Assembly: GCA_036023115.1 (NCBI GenBank)
Contig: JAYKKT010000048.1
Coordinates: forward strand, 4,736,001-4,800,000
Direction of reading: 5' to 3'
DNA from: Brasenia schreberi
Taxonomy: Eukaryota; Streptophyta; Magnoliopsida; Nymphaeales; Cabombaceae
Length of the DNA: 64,000 nt
The notes below the pieces were generated by a model that did no database searches, was not told where the DNA came from, and saw only the letters and a list, made by a program, of their open reading frames with translations. Shown here piece after piece: positions 22,205 to 32,731 of the stretch (its first letter is position 1; each line of letters opens with the position of its first letter). The position numbers and the translations under genes were made by a program.

Positions 22205-22345
22205 TATAACCATCTTGACCATTTAACCCTTTTATATGGGTGTAGGGCATTGAACCACTTTAACCACTTCAATGGGTGTAGGGCATCGAATCACTTTAAC
22301 CACTTCAATGGGTGTAGGGTATCAAATCACTTTAACCCTTCGGTA
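22205..22345. repeat. Tandem repeat, unit about 41 bp, 3 copies
   Basis: CACTTTAACCACTTCAATGG followed by GTGTAGGGCATCGAAT repeats three times with few changes. Confidence 0.75.
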
Positions 22346-22772
22346 TCAGGTCTCAGAATTAGACTATTCTCGACCAAACGATTTTCTGAGGTTTGATTTG
22401 AATTTAATTTGTTTTTGAATATTAGGGGTTTTGGAATTTCATAACTTTATAAATTTTCCAACATCTTTGGGTTTGATTCTCAATGTTCTCATTTTTATTT
22501 GTTTATATAAAAAATTGTTTGAAATCATCATTAAAAGGCAATCAATTAAAAAGGAAAAATCCTATCAATTTGGTCATGAGAGCGAAATAGTCATTTTTAT
22601 AAAATTATGTCCAAATTTGATTTTTTTTGAAAGAAATGCAATATATCATCATTTTGAGATTTCTAGAAAATTTTGATACCAAAATGAGTTCATTTGATGT
22701 ATTTTTATTTAAAAACCTAAAGCTACCAAAAAAACAAAATTTCTAAAAGATGAAATTTTTTGGGTGTTTCCA

Positions 22773-23324
22773 ATGACCCTAAAGAGGATAGGGCATCTAC
22801 AATGGTGTTGTCCTCTCTCTGAGTGTGCATGATTTGAAAGAATCAACCAACTGGGTGGCCAATTCATGCTATGGAATGAGTTTTTCATTTTTGACTTGCC
22901 AAATTTTCGAAACTTGGTTTACAACAAGCATAGAATCTCGAAAGACTTCAATAGATGATGCCCCTAGATTTTTCAAAAATTTTAGGTCTTGTATGAGTGC
23001 CTCATATTAAGCCACGTTATTTGAACAAGGAAAATCTAATCAGAATGCCATTGGGATGTCTCCCTTCTCGAGGAATATGAGGATGATTCCCACACCGACC
23101 CCTTGTTGATTTTTTGCATAATCAAAATATATTTTCCATACTTGATCCTCATTCCAATAATTTGATAAAACATGATTTTCTGATTCGTTTGTCAAGATGC
23201 CCTCAATGGGCATTTCATCAAGTATGGGATATGTATCTTTAAGGGGTAACTCAGCCACATGATCGGCTAGGGCTTGTCCCTTAATAGAGTTTTGGTGATG
23301 GAATTTCATATCATACTCCATTAT
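22773..23324 (-). pseudogene. Element C pol piece: RNase H end and second RNase H
   Basis: From 23324 leftward the minus strand reads MEYDMKFHHQ, QALADHVAELP, then the second RNase H (WKIYFDYAKNQQGVGVG), and on to TIVDALSSLGS where the solo LTR interrupts. In the first motif of the second RNase H the catalytic-type DGA is DYA. Reverse transcriptase and everything upstream are absent. Confidence 0.82.
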
Positions 23325-23899
23325 ACTTAGAGCAGTTATTTTTGGTCCACTTCGAAGCTAGATTGTCATAACCATGTTAGGAAGTGTCATCAATGTCAAG
23401 TACATAGAAATGCCATTCACATTCCATCATTTGCATTGCATTCCATTGTGAGTCCATGGCCTTTTACCATATGGGCATTTGACATCATACGACCAATCTC
23501 ACCTACTTCATCCAACAGACATAGGTTTATTTTAGGAGCCACTCAGTATTTTTTTAAATGGGTTGAAACCTCCTTGACTAATGTCTAAGGACAACATGTA
23601 GTGGCATTCATTAAGAAAAATATCTTGGCTCGATTTGGAGTTCTAAGAGACCTAGTGTTAGATAATGGCACCCCATTCAAAAATGAGGGAGTAAAAAAGT
23701 TATATAAGACCTATGGCATTACTCAACACTTCTCATCACCGTACTACCCTCAAGGAAATGGACAAGCCAAAGCCACAAACAAAACCCTCATAAGCATCAT
23801 TGAGAAGACTTTAGAAAAGGATAGCCCGACACTATGAAAAGCACATGAAGGCTCGCCATTTCAAAGTGCGAGACTTTGTTTTGAAAACTATCAACCATT
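23325..23899 (+). pseudogene. Element D integrase, first part (finger end and catalytic core)
   Basis: It begins at the codons equivalent to ILRAGYFW, mid zinc finger. It then reads PWPFTIWAFDI, LVLDNGTPF and NGQAKATNKTLI, so the Glu of the DDE set has been retained within QAKATNK only if the alignment is shifted; in place the Glu codon reads Lys. A TAA sits near 23587 and part of the C-terminus is deleted after LEKDSPT. The solo LTR at 23905 interrupts it. Confidence 0.82.
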
Positions 23900-23904
23900 G
23901 TGGC
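23900..23904. repeat. Target-site duplication GTGGC, left copy
   Basis: GTGGC here and at 26780-26784 are identical and flank the solo LTR exactly. The integrase sequence (CATTGTGGC...GTGGCCCACATCC) continues across. Confidence 0.88.
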
Positions 23905-23989
23905 TATAGACACGGAAAATCCTTGACTTCGGGTTCTTAGGCCTGAAGCGAATCTTTTCGTGCTTACGTCGCTTAAAAAGGGCGTGCCA

Positions 23990-24098
23990 GCTAGCTTTCT
24001 CAAACTAGCGAAGTAATTTTTTAAAATATCTGACTTTTGGGGCGACTGTGGACAAGTGGGTTCTTTTCGTCGCAGACTTTCTTGCACCGGCACGCAAG
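23990..24098 (-). other. U5-region hairpin pair, solo LTR 23905-26779
   Basis: As minus-strand RNA, hairpin 1 (24081-24098) is CTTGCGT-GCCG-GTGCAAG. Hairpin 2 (23990-24009) is GCTAGTTT-GAGA-AAGCTAGC-like with a T.G wobble in the stem. Confidence 0.62.
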
Positions 24099-24359
24099 GG
24101 TCAGTCTGTACGCTTTTGGAAAACTCGATTTTATACAAACACGACTCTTTTGAAAACTTGAAAGTGTTTTATCGATTGGTTTTGTCAACTTCTGCAACTT
24201 TTATACATGGGATCTATGCGCTCCTATGTCTCTCAGGTTTTAGCCAATTTTGGCGTGTAGTCGGGTGCATCCAGTGCTCGATTTCGGGCAAGTTCTACAC
24301 GATTTGATCAATCTGGTTCGATGCAAATATGCTCCCTATCTCGAGTGTGGCGGATATGC

Positions 24360-24790
24360 AATGCAAACTCACACAACTTGAAGGGAAAACCCAGAATTTA
24401 AAGACATAGCAGAAGGGAAATAGCAGAAAGGGAAATATGGCTATATCTTAGATGCAGAAAAGAAATATGTAGCTATATCTTAAGAGCGAGAAGGCTCAAT
24501 GTGAGTGAGTGCTTTGAGTGTATAAATTGAAAGGCAACTCACACGACTTGAACCTTAAAAACCCAGCTGAAAGGGGAAATACGTAGATATATATGTAAGA
24601 GCGGAAAGGCTCAATGTGAGTGAGTGCTTTGAGTGTATAAAATGAAAGACAACTCACACGACTTGAACCTTAAAACCCAGCTGAATGTATATAAATAGAG
24701 CTATATCCTATGGGCTGTTGAGTCCCGTTGTGTGCAAAAGTGTGCACATAAGAGCGGAAAGGCTCGAGTGTACGTGTGTGATTCGTGTTT
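24360..24790 (-). repeat. Degenerate 110-bp-type repeats in solo LTR
   Basis: Units with CAACTCACACGACTTGAA, AAGAGCG...AAGGCTCAATGTGAG and TATAGCTATATC occur near 24365, 24530, 24650 and 24750. Confidence 0.65.
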
Positions 24791-25076
24791 CAAGCCATAA
24801 TATTACATCTCGGGGGGAGACTACGCTCCATTATTACAACCCCGTATCGAATTTAATTGAACTTGAAACAATGTAAAAGATCAAGTTCGAACACTTACAC
24901 GTCGTCTGCTTAGACTTTTCTTTTTATCAATGGAATCCGACCTTAGGTACAGCCGTTGGATGGACCTCTCTCTGCGAATCGATCAGGTGCGTGGGGTGTT
25001 GATCCTAATCTTTGGTCTAGGGTAGGTCTAAATGGGTGGTCTTGGGTAAGAGTTAAGCCAAGGTCCTAAGGGGATA

Positions 25077-25759
25077 CTCGGCCAAATGGTGGCCGAGTTG
25101 GGTTGGTGTGTTGGGAATGATCTTAGGCGGGGTTCTACGAAAATGGTATAAGGGAATGCTCGGCAAAAGGATAGCCGAGCTGGGTAGTTTTAGGATTGGC
25201 TTAGGTCGAGTTTTAGCTAAGGTGGGAGGTTAAGGCTTAGGAGTTTAATGGAACGGGTCTAGGGTGAGCTCGGCTAACTAATGGCCGAACTTGGGATGGT
25301 CTTAGGTAGGGTTTTAGGTACGATCCTAAAGAAAGGTTGCTAAGGCAATGCTCGGCCAAATGGTGGCCGAGCTGGGTGAGATTTAGTAGATGGTCTTAGG
25401 TGGGTTTTGGAAACCATGTTCTAAGTGAATGCTCGGCCAAATGGTGGCCGAGCTGGATAGGATTTAGTGGGTGGCTTAGGTAGTTTTAGGCCAATATTCG
25501 GCCAGCTAGTGGCCAAGCCCGATGAGTGTGGGTGGCTAGGGGAATCGAGTGCATTAGGCACTCGGTTTGGTTAGGCCTTTTAGGTTGAATGGTAAGGATT
25601 TAAGGGAGGGTTTAAGACCAAGACTTAGGATGATTAATGGGGTAGATCTATGAAAAGCTCGGCCAGATATTGGCCGAGCTTGGGTGGTTTTGTTTGGGAT
25701 TGGTTTTTGGGTAGAGTAGGATGAGTTTTGGCAAGGCTCGGCCAGCACTTTGGCCGAGC
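25077..25759. repeat. Array of eight imperfect palindromes (GCTCGGCC...GGCCGAGC)
   Basis: Copies lie at 25077-25097, 25158-25180, 25268-25290, 25350-25372, 25431-25453, 25497-25517, 25657-25679 and 25736-25759. The arms are 6-8 bp and the loops 5-9 bp. Loops vary freely (AAATGGT, AGATATT, AGCACTTT) while the arms are kept. Spacing is mostly 66-110 bp, with one gap of 160. The intervening GGTCTTAGGTNGGGTTTTAG-like sequence is also repeated loosely. Confidence 0.85.
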
Positions 25760-26144
25760 TTGGGTAGTTTTTAGGGAGTATGGTTTGGGTAGTTTGGAGG
25801 ATTAGGGAAAGAGAGGCTTAGTTTTGTGTTTTAGGAACTAACCTTAGTTAGGGAAAACCGGCCAGATCCTATTGGGTTCCACGCACCCATCCTTCATGCC
25901 TTGAGAGAGCCATCCAAGCTGCCGGATTCCACCTTGTTGCAGCACCAAGCCTTGGCGTGAAATGGAGAAGGCAACCCACAAGAACAAACCCACAATTTCA
26001 GCCCACCATGGAAAGGCCAAGTCAAGCCACTTTCCTTGACTTGCTTTCCTCTCTCTCTCTCTCTCTCCTACCCAAGCAAAGGCGTGAAAAAAATTTGCAG
26101 CCCTCTTCAAGCCAGCCCCTCACATCCTTTTATAGGCCTCTTAT

Positions 26145-26260
26145 GTGGATATGGATCCTGGATCTTGATTTCTAAAATCCAGATCCAATCCAAGTCTTGT
26201 TTGGATCTGGATCTTGGATCTGGATATTTGGATCCAGATTCAATCCAAATTTTCTTCTTC
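26145..26260 (-). promoter_or_regulatory. Hexamer block, solo LTR
   Basis: GGATCTGGATCTTGGATCTG-type hexamers sit at the position corresponding to the promoter-like block of A. The inverted arms around an AT core are poorly kept. Confidence 0.3.
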
Positions 26261-26779
26261 TTCTCTCCTTCTTGGCATTTTGAGTCGAACGCTTCATGCG
26301 GCCTTGAGTTTATCAATGATCCATCTTAAGCGGGGGTTTTCCCCATTTCATCGTCCGAGCTCCTTTTCGCCTTTCCGAACTCTGTTTCAACTGATTTTGG
26401 TTGTTTTTTACTTGGATTGTTCGTGATTTCAGGGGCATTGTTGGCTGGGCCTCTGATGCTTCCGGCTTGAAGTCCATTTGCGGCATGGGCTCCTCTTTTG
26501 TCTTTGAATTTGGCCTTTCATCGGGCTGGGCTTGCTCTTTGAATTTTCTGAATTTCTGTTGCAACTACTTTGGGCCAGGCTTTACCTGTTCATCTGGGCT
26601 TTTGAAAAAATAGGACTTTCGTCCATTTTCAAGGATGTGTATTCCGACAGGGTTGTAAAATGGAGGTTTGAAGTATTTGAGCTCCTGGGTTTTCGAAAAT
26701 TCCAATTTTGGCTTTCTGAGCTCATTTTCGAACCAGGCATTTGTTTTTGCAAAATTTTTGGAATTTGGGGGTGTTTACA

Positions 26780-26937
26780 GTGGCCCACATCCACTTAGTA
26801 AGTGGCAGCCCAAGTGGGATGGTTCCTATGTTATAAGAGGGGCAACCACAAACAATACATATTGCTTGATTGATGTTGAGGAAAGAAATTTAGCAAACGC
26901 TATAAATGCCCAATACTTAAAAAAATATTATGTATAA
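26780..26937 (+). pseudogene. Element D integrase, C-terminal part
   Basis: It resumes after the solo LTR with GPHPLSKWQPKWDGSYVI, TTNNTYCLIDVE and YLKKYYV, and ends at TAA 26935-26937. This is the chromodomain-less C-terminal part typical of the Tat integrases in this window. Confidence 0.85.
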
Positions 26938-28077
26938 GGTCTACTTTAAATTCTTTTGAAAATGTTTTAAAATGGATCTCCTTTGAAGTTCTTGGAAGAA
27001 GGATCAAAATGGGTTATGTGACTCTGAATTAAGGAATTGATGCTTTATGAAAAGTTGAGTTTTCAAAAATCATTTGGTAACGTTTCAAAAATCTTTGGCT
27101 TGCAAAATGAGGCCTAGTTCAAAATAGCAAAATATTTTCAAATAATAAGTGCTATTAGGAAATGGGATATACTTGGCTGAATTGAGTATCTAAAGGAATG
27201 AGTTGTATTCTCCTACTTCATTTCTCTCTAAAAAGGAAAATTGGCAAAATGAAAAGAAAAGGAAGAAAAACAAAACCTCCAATATAGAGGTCTTTCAAAA
27301 AGAAAAAGAAAAGAAAAGGAAATACAAAACCTCCAAAATAGAGGTTCCCTTTGAAAGAAAAGGAAAAAAAAGTCAAAGCTCAAAAGAGCAATTTTTCATC
27401 AAAATCTTGGCCTTATTCCACGGGATGCTTCAAAAGGGACCGTGGTAAACTCTTTCCGAAATCCCCACAGCTTATCCTAATGGAAAAATATTTACCATTA
27501 AAATCCAAGAGTAGGAATAGGACCTACTTATTTGGATTTCATTTTGATTGAGAGTTAGATTTTGTTGTGTGAGAAACTCAATTTTGAAATGTTATTCAAA
27601 ATTTTCTACAAAACCTCTACGAAGTAGTGGGTATTAAAACCTGAGTGAGGGAAAATGTAAGAAATTGGAAATCCCTTTTTCATAGAAACCAAAAGGAGTT
27701 CTCTTTTGAAAAGAAATTTTGAAAACCCGAAACATCAAAGAAAACAATATGAGAACCATCTTGCTTGGGGCAACCGGCCTTCATAGGTTTCTTCACAAGC
27801 TCACGAATCACATGTATGGGTCTCTAAACACACACTTCACTTACCTCATATATCATGCATACATCCATCAAAGGGTCGGCCATGAATGATCATTCTAGGA
27901 CTAAGTGTTTTCTAAATCAAGTACCCTTTTGGATAAGAGCCCCTCCTTCACAAAAATAAATCCAAGAAGATGATGTTATGAGATGAGGGGAAAATCCATA
28001 CTCTGAAGCTAAATTTAGGAAGAAAATCAGAGGTGTTTTCTTTTTTACCATTATCCAAATAAATTTAGATTAATGCC
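26938..28077 (+). other. Element D 3' untranslated region
   Basis: It is collinear with 8559-9718 of A: purine-rich AAAAGGAAAA runs, then CGGGATGCTTCAAAAGGGAC and a GGGCAACCGGCCTT stretch. I see no gene in it. Confidence 0.72.
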
Positions 28078-28090
28078 AAAGAGGGACATC
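28078..28090 (+). other. Polypurine tract, element D
   Basis: AAAGAGGGACATC lies directly before TGTAAACACC. One base differs from A's tract. Confidence 0.75.
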
Positions 28091-30328
28091 TGTAAACACC
28101 CTAAAAAAGTTTTCGAAATCAATCTAGGCTTGTTTTAATTCTACAGTTTGAACACAGCCTACGAATTTCATAAAATACCAAAAATACAATATTTTTAAAT
28201 TAAAATGTTTTTAAACTTAAAATTACAAAATCGAGTTTTGAAAATTAAAGAGATGCTGATGGAGTAAAGCATTGATCAAAAGGAGATAAGGATGAATTTA
28301 CAAAAGAAATGTCAATGATTCAAGGTTAGATCAAGCAAAACTCGAAGCAAGGGATGGGTCAAAGCACGATCAACTGTCAAACCCCAATATCAAGGCCAAG
28401 TAGGACTTGTACCAAACCGAGATTTGAGCCAATTCAACTCAAAGGGAAGATTCAAATCAAAGTTCAAACAAGCTCAAACTCAAGTGGCGGCATTAAGTTC
28501 ATTCAAGGCAAAGTCGAGGATACCTTGGAACCATGGCACCACAAGATAGCTCGATCAAGACTTGAGCTAAGTCAAGGTAAGGACAAAGCAAAGGACCATA
28601 CCCAAATCAAGCCAAGAGATTATGCATGATGGCTAAGGCACGTTAAAAGGGGTGAAGTCAAGACTCATCTCGAACCACACAACAAGCCACTAAGATCGAG
28701 CCCAATACAAGGGCGGGCTAGGGTGAGTCGAGCTCACCTAGCCATGTCCAATGAGGGGGTCAGTCCATGTGGGTTGCACCAAGCCCACATGGACCAAGAG
28801 GGGACCACCCTCCCATCCCACATGCACTCCATGTGCAACAAGGGTCTAGCTATTTGGATCGGAGTGGAGTGGAATGACCCCAAAAGCTCAAAACCATAGA
28901 AGGCCCTAGAGGCCTCCCTTGAAATATATAAAAGGGGGCCTTCGGGCTGGTTTTAGGCATTCAAGAAAGTGGAGAGAGAGAGAGAGTAAAATCTGCAGCA
29001 AGAGAGGGAGAGAGAGAGGGAGAGACAAAAAGAGAGAAAGAGAGAGGGAAAGGAGGAGGAAAGTGGAGGAGCCACCCCTTTCCAAGATCATCTTCATCCA
29101 TTGCCAAGGACCATCCATGATCAACGTCAATTCCTTTCCCCTTTTTTTATTTTATCTCTTCCTTACTTTCATTCAATTAAGAAAGGGTTGTAATTAAGGA
29201 GAAACTGACTTCATTCATTGATGTAATAGCTAGATGTTATGTTGCCCAATTTTGTTTGGTTAGATGCCTACTATGTGTTTGATTTTCAGTTTCTCCTATC
29301 CCTCTATACATTATAGGCTCTTATATCACCTAATCCCTCAATGATTAAGCTATAATTATACTTTCCTTAATTTTCTTCAGTCATTTACATTGTAATTGTT
29401 ATGGATTGTCTTTCAATTTCGAATGAAATGCATTCATTAATGTTCTAAACCCGAAAATCTATTTTTTGCATCCTACATCTTTCTGATGTTTGATTTTTAA
29501 TTCCTTGCTCTCTACTCCAAAATGCTTTGATCCTAATCTACACACAAGCCCACTTCTAATAAAATTTTTAAGAATTTTAGGGCCGTGGAACTACGTAAAT
29601 AAAATTGGAACAAATCGTTCAAAATCGGAATAGAAATTGTAAAACTTATATTTCTTATAACATAAGTTAGGTTATCATCCAATAACTTTGTCTACAGTGA
29701 ACCAAATTCATTAACACTAGTCTCATTGAAGAGCTGATATAACAAGACTAAGTTCATAAAGATCGGAGGTCTATAAACTAAGATAAGGATGCTTTTCTAG
29801 ACCTCTGTATTTTTGTCACAAATCTGTCCTGAATGTTTGAGCAAGGGTTAATATATGATTTAATTGTGCACATTCACAACACTTAAAATTAGAATAAAAA
29901 TAGTTCCTAAATCTCTATATTAGTCTTTATTTACTGTAAAATTTTCATGATTTTTGGAGATCTAGAAGCTATCAAAAAAATATGAAAACAAGTCTCTAAA
30001 AATAGAACCAGTTTCTATTTTTCAGGTATTTGAAATATTTTCTCCCAAAAGCCAAGTTCACGAGTTTGGCTAAGTTCATGAGAATTGAAAGTGGATTTTG
30101 AAAATACACGAGACCTGAAACAATCCTCAAAGCATCTAGGTTGACCCTTAAACATCGGTTTAAGAAGGGCTACATTGAAAAGAACTCACTTACCCACAAT
30201 TGCTCTAGAAGTCAAATAATCATCTTTTTTAGTTTAAGTAAACTAACTGGCACACACGCACACGATGTAGTTTGTGAAAATTATTTCAAGTCTCTACATA
30301 GACTTTGGAGTAAAATTTAACATCTACA
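28091..30328 (+). mobile_element. Element D 3' LTR (about 2.24 kb)
   Basis: It starts TGTAAACACCCTAAAAAAG and ends AACATCTACA. Its GA tract (28968-29055), GGGTTGTAATTAAGGAG box (29184-29200) and hairpin pair place it with the D-type LTRs at 20015, 32618 and 35665. A TATA-like ATATATAAAAG lies at 28923-28933. The other LTR of this element is not in the window. Confidence 0.85.
30147..30245 (+). other. U5-region hairpin pair, element D LTR
   Basis: Hairpin 1 (30147-30164) is CTTAAAC-ATCG-GTTTAAG with seven Watson-Crick pairs. Three stem positions differ from A and all remain paired. Hairpin 2 (30230-30245) is TAGTTTA-AG-TAAACTA, also changed on both arms. Confidence 0.75.
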
Positions 30329-30589
30329 ACTACCATCCAATCACCCTTGATGTTTAGATATGTCAAAGATGAGGATGAGATTATATAAAAAATAGATGAA
30401 AAAATATTTTGATTAGCTTTTTAACGAAAATAAAAGTACTAGTATTTGCTTATGAGAGCTAACTAAATCAGAACAGTATATAAACCACAATTTTTACTCA
30501 TGTATTCAAATGAATGAAGTCAAATAGGCTCTTAAACTTATGAAGGTTGGTAGATTTGTATGATCAAACAATATTTCTATAGAAATATA
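30329..30589. other. Unassigned AT-rich sequence right of element D
   Basis: I recognise no gene or repeat here. It may be the target DNA of D or the eroded upstream part of the LINE that follows. Confidence 0.4.
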
Positions 30590-31720
30590 AAAAATCCTAA
30601 GAGAGACGGGTATCACTTGGTTTAGAAGATTATTTAATAAGATATGAGAAACCAAAAGAATCCTGAGTAAAGAGAAAAGAGTGCAATTATACTCGTATAT
30701 ATAAGAACAAAAGAGATTCAAATTTATGTGAATTATTGGGGCATAAAGTTGATGAGCCATACTATGAAATTATAAGAAATAATTATTGAATGTAGCTTGA
30801 AACAAGTATTGAGTATAATAGAGAACCAATTTGGATTCATATCTAAAAGATCTACTATTGAGGCTATTCACCTATTAGACATCTTATGGAATATTTTAGA
30901 GAATAAAAAACCTTCACATGGTTTGCATTTATCTAAAAAACAACTCACGAGAGGGTGCCAAGAGATATTATTTGGAGAACCTTAAAAAAGAGAGGTATCC
31001 CATTTAAATACATTAACCTTATAAGAGACATGTATGAAGGTGAATAAACATAGAAAGATTTCTTTGAAGTTAATGTTTTATTACATCCAGAATTAGCTTT
31101 AAGTTCATATTTATTTATATTGGTCATTCACGAGTTAACAAAACTTCTCCAAAATGAAGTACCTTGGTGTAGTCATTTGCAAATGACATTATGTTAGTGG
31201 ATGAGTCTAAAGAAAAATTTAATAAGAAATTGGAACTTCGAGAAACATTTGCAAGTAAAGGCTTCTGACTTAGTAGAACAAAGATAGAATATATGAAATG
31301 CTTTGATCTTTTGGTTACTTCAAATGAGTGAAAAAATAAGATTGACACACATTGCAGCTCTCCTAAGGAAGTTTTAAGTATGTAGTCACTTTTTAGACAA
31401 AAAATTTGATGGAGATCTTATGCGTATAATTAATATAGATTGGTTAAAATAGAGTGATACATCAAGTATTTTATGCAATAAGAAGATACCATTAAAGTTG
31501 AAAGGTAAATATTATAGAGCAATAATTAAACTTGCTATATTTTATGGTGTTAGTGTTATGCAGTTAATCTTCAATGTGTACAAAAGATGTCCCTGGCAAA
31601 ATAAAGATGTTGATGATTTGTCACATAAGAAAAAGCTATATATGTAATGAGGTTATTTAAAACAAATTGAGGGGGCACCATAAATGATAAAATGAAAGAA
31701 AAATGTTTAAGACAACGAAA
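30590..31720 (+). pseudogene. Decayed LINE (non-LTR) reverse transcriptase
   Basis: Fragments in shifting frames match the order seen in plant LINE reverse transcriptases: FNKI-like start, ENQFGFISKRSTIEAIHLL (30820-30876), RGIPFKYINLIRDMYEG (about 30990-31040), ELTKLLQNEVPWC (about 31130-31170), FANDIMLVDES (31176-31208), LELRETFASKGF and IPLKLKGKYYRAIIKLA (about 31490-31540). The catalytic FADD box reads FAND. Many stops and shifts show it is long dead. Ends are not definable; no poly-A or target duplication was found. Confidence 0.8.
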
Positions 31721-32010
31721 GCTTTAATAAAAAGGTGGAAGAAACTAGACAGTGAAAATGTTAAAAGAGAAAGTGAAAGACTATTAAAGTATTCGAAGAA
31801 AATAGTAAAGAATGACCTAGCTTATGTTTAGTTAATTGTTAGCATAGCACATGATTGGAAAAAGCTTAGTTGTTATATGTTCCCTTATATTACTAATTGT
31901 TGTGGAGTTTTATGAAATAATCATTGACACACACATGGAAGAAACATTCAGAAGTTGGGGGACGGTGCCTCCTATTGGTAGCCGCAGCCTCCCTCTCTCT
32001 TTTTCTTCAT
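31721..32010. other. Unassigned AT-rich sequence, possibly LINE tail
   Basis: No confident product. The left part may be the remains of the LINE C-terminus (a HDWKKL-like peptide). The right end borders the copia LTR. Confidence 0.35.
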
Positions 32011-32217
32011 TGTTACACCCTAATAATCATGCTTAGGGTTTTATACTAACAAAGTTCTAACTTAAAAGATGAAAACACCATTAATTAGTAACAATAATCT
32101 TACCTAATTCTCAATGGATCAAATTCTGGTCTATTGGGATCCAAACTACATAAAACATAACTACAAATACATACATTTAAAATATGCAAAAACATAAACT
32201 AGTCTTGATCTACAACA
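32011..32217 (-). mobile_element. Ty1/copia-type LTR, about 207 bp
   Basis: On the minus strand it starts TGTTGTAGATC and ends GGTGTAACA, with TGTT/AACA inverted ends. It lies directly downstream of a polypurine tract (AACTTGAGGGGGCA, 32218-32231). Small LTRs of this kind are usual for copia elements. Confidence 0.65.
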
Positions 32218-32617
32218 TGCCCCCTCAAGTTGGGTCTTGAAGGCTTGAAACACCTAAATTGGCAAGAGCTTTCTTTAACCCATTAATAGGAACTGGTTTC
32301 ATCAAAATATCTGTCAGCTGATCTCCCAAACGAACATGGAGGGGGTTGAAGATTTCTTGGAAAACTCTCTCTAATGAAATGATAGTCTATTTCAATATAC
32401 TTGCTCCTTTCATGAAAGACTAGGTTAGAAGCTATTTGAATAGTTGTTTTACTATAAATAAAGAAGTCGATTGGAATATTCTTTCTCAAGCCAATTTCCT
32501 CAAGAAGTGATATAATCCACAAACCGTCACACATGCCAAGAGTGATAAGTGATAGCATGATATTCGACCTCTGCACTTAACCTTACCACCACACATTGGT
32601 TCTTACTTTTCCAAGAT
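32218..32617 (-). pseudogene. Ty1/copia RNase H, 3' end only
   Basis: The minus strand reads WKSKNQCVVVRLSAEVEY, then WIISLLEEIGLRKNIPIDF, VFHERSKYIEIDYHFIRE and LADRYFDETSSY-type peptides. This is the order of the copia RNase H C-terminus ending just before the LTR. A small frameshift follows SAEVEY. The rest of the element is cut off at about 32617 by the next LTR fragment. Confidence 0.82.
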
Positions 32618-32633
32618 ACTCTAGCATGCCAGC

Positions 32634-32731
32634 TAGTTTGCTCAAACTAAGAAAGATGATTTTTGACTTTTGTAATGATTGTGGGTAAGTCAATTAGTTT
32701 CAAAGTAGGCCTTCTTAAAGCGATGCTCAAG
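32634..32731 (-). other. U5-region hairpin pair, LTR fragment 32618-35150
   Basis: Hairpin 2 (32634-32649) has arms TAGTTT/AAACTA. Hairpin 1 (32714-32731), as minus-strand RNA, is CTTGAGC-ATCG-CTTTAAG with one closing mismatch. Confidence 0.58.

Larger units (their letters stand above)
20015..22772 (-). mobile_element. Solo LTR of the D-type family in element C
   Basis: It starts TGTAGATGTC and ends GGGTGTTTCCA (expected TTTACA, two bases changed). It has no internal region. Features are the hairpin pair, CTCCTTAATTACAACCCC near 21130, a CT-rich tract, a 20-bp minisatellite and a 41-bp repeat. It probably arose by recombination between the two LTRs of a former full element. Confidence 0.82.
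23905..26779 (-). mobile_element. Solo LTR (2875 bp) inside element D integrase
   Basis: It starts TATAGACACGG (expected TGTAGAC) and ends GGGGTGTTTACA, with a perfect 5-bp target duplication. It belongs to the A/B/E/F superfamily of LTRs: hairpin pair, repeat block at 24360-24790, TTACAACCCCGTATC box near 24834 and hexamer block near 26150-26260. It uniquely carries eight long palindromes (25077-25759). Confidence 0.92.
19680..30328. mobile_element. Element C/D: old Tat-type element with opposed halves, hosting three insertions
   Basis: The left half (19680-20014 and 22773-23324) reads RNase H to integrase N-terminus on the minus strand. The right half (23325-23899 and 26780-30328) reads integrase core, 3' UTR, polypurine tract and 3' LTR on the plus strand. 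The two meet at 23324/23325. The simplest reading is one plus-strand element with an inverted internal segment; two truncated elements are the alternative. Element B and two solo LTRs interrupt it. Confidence 0.65.

Noticed and set aside
31851..32036. Small hydrophobic frame upstream of the copia LTR
   Set aside because: A single short frame in AT-rich LINE-tail sequence, without conserved context.
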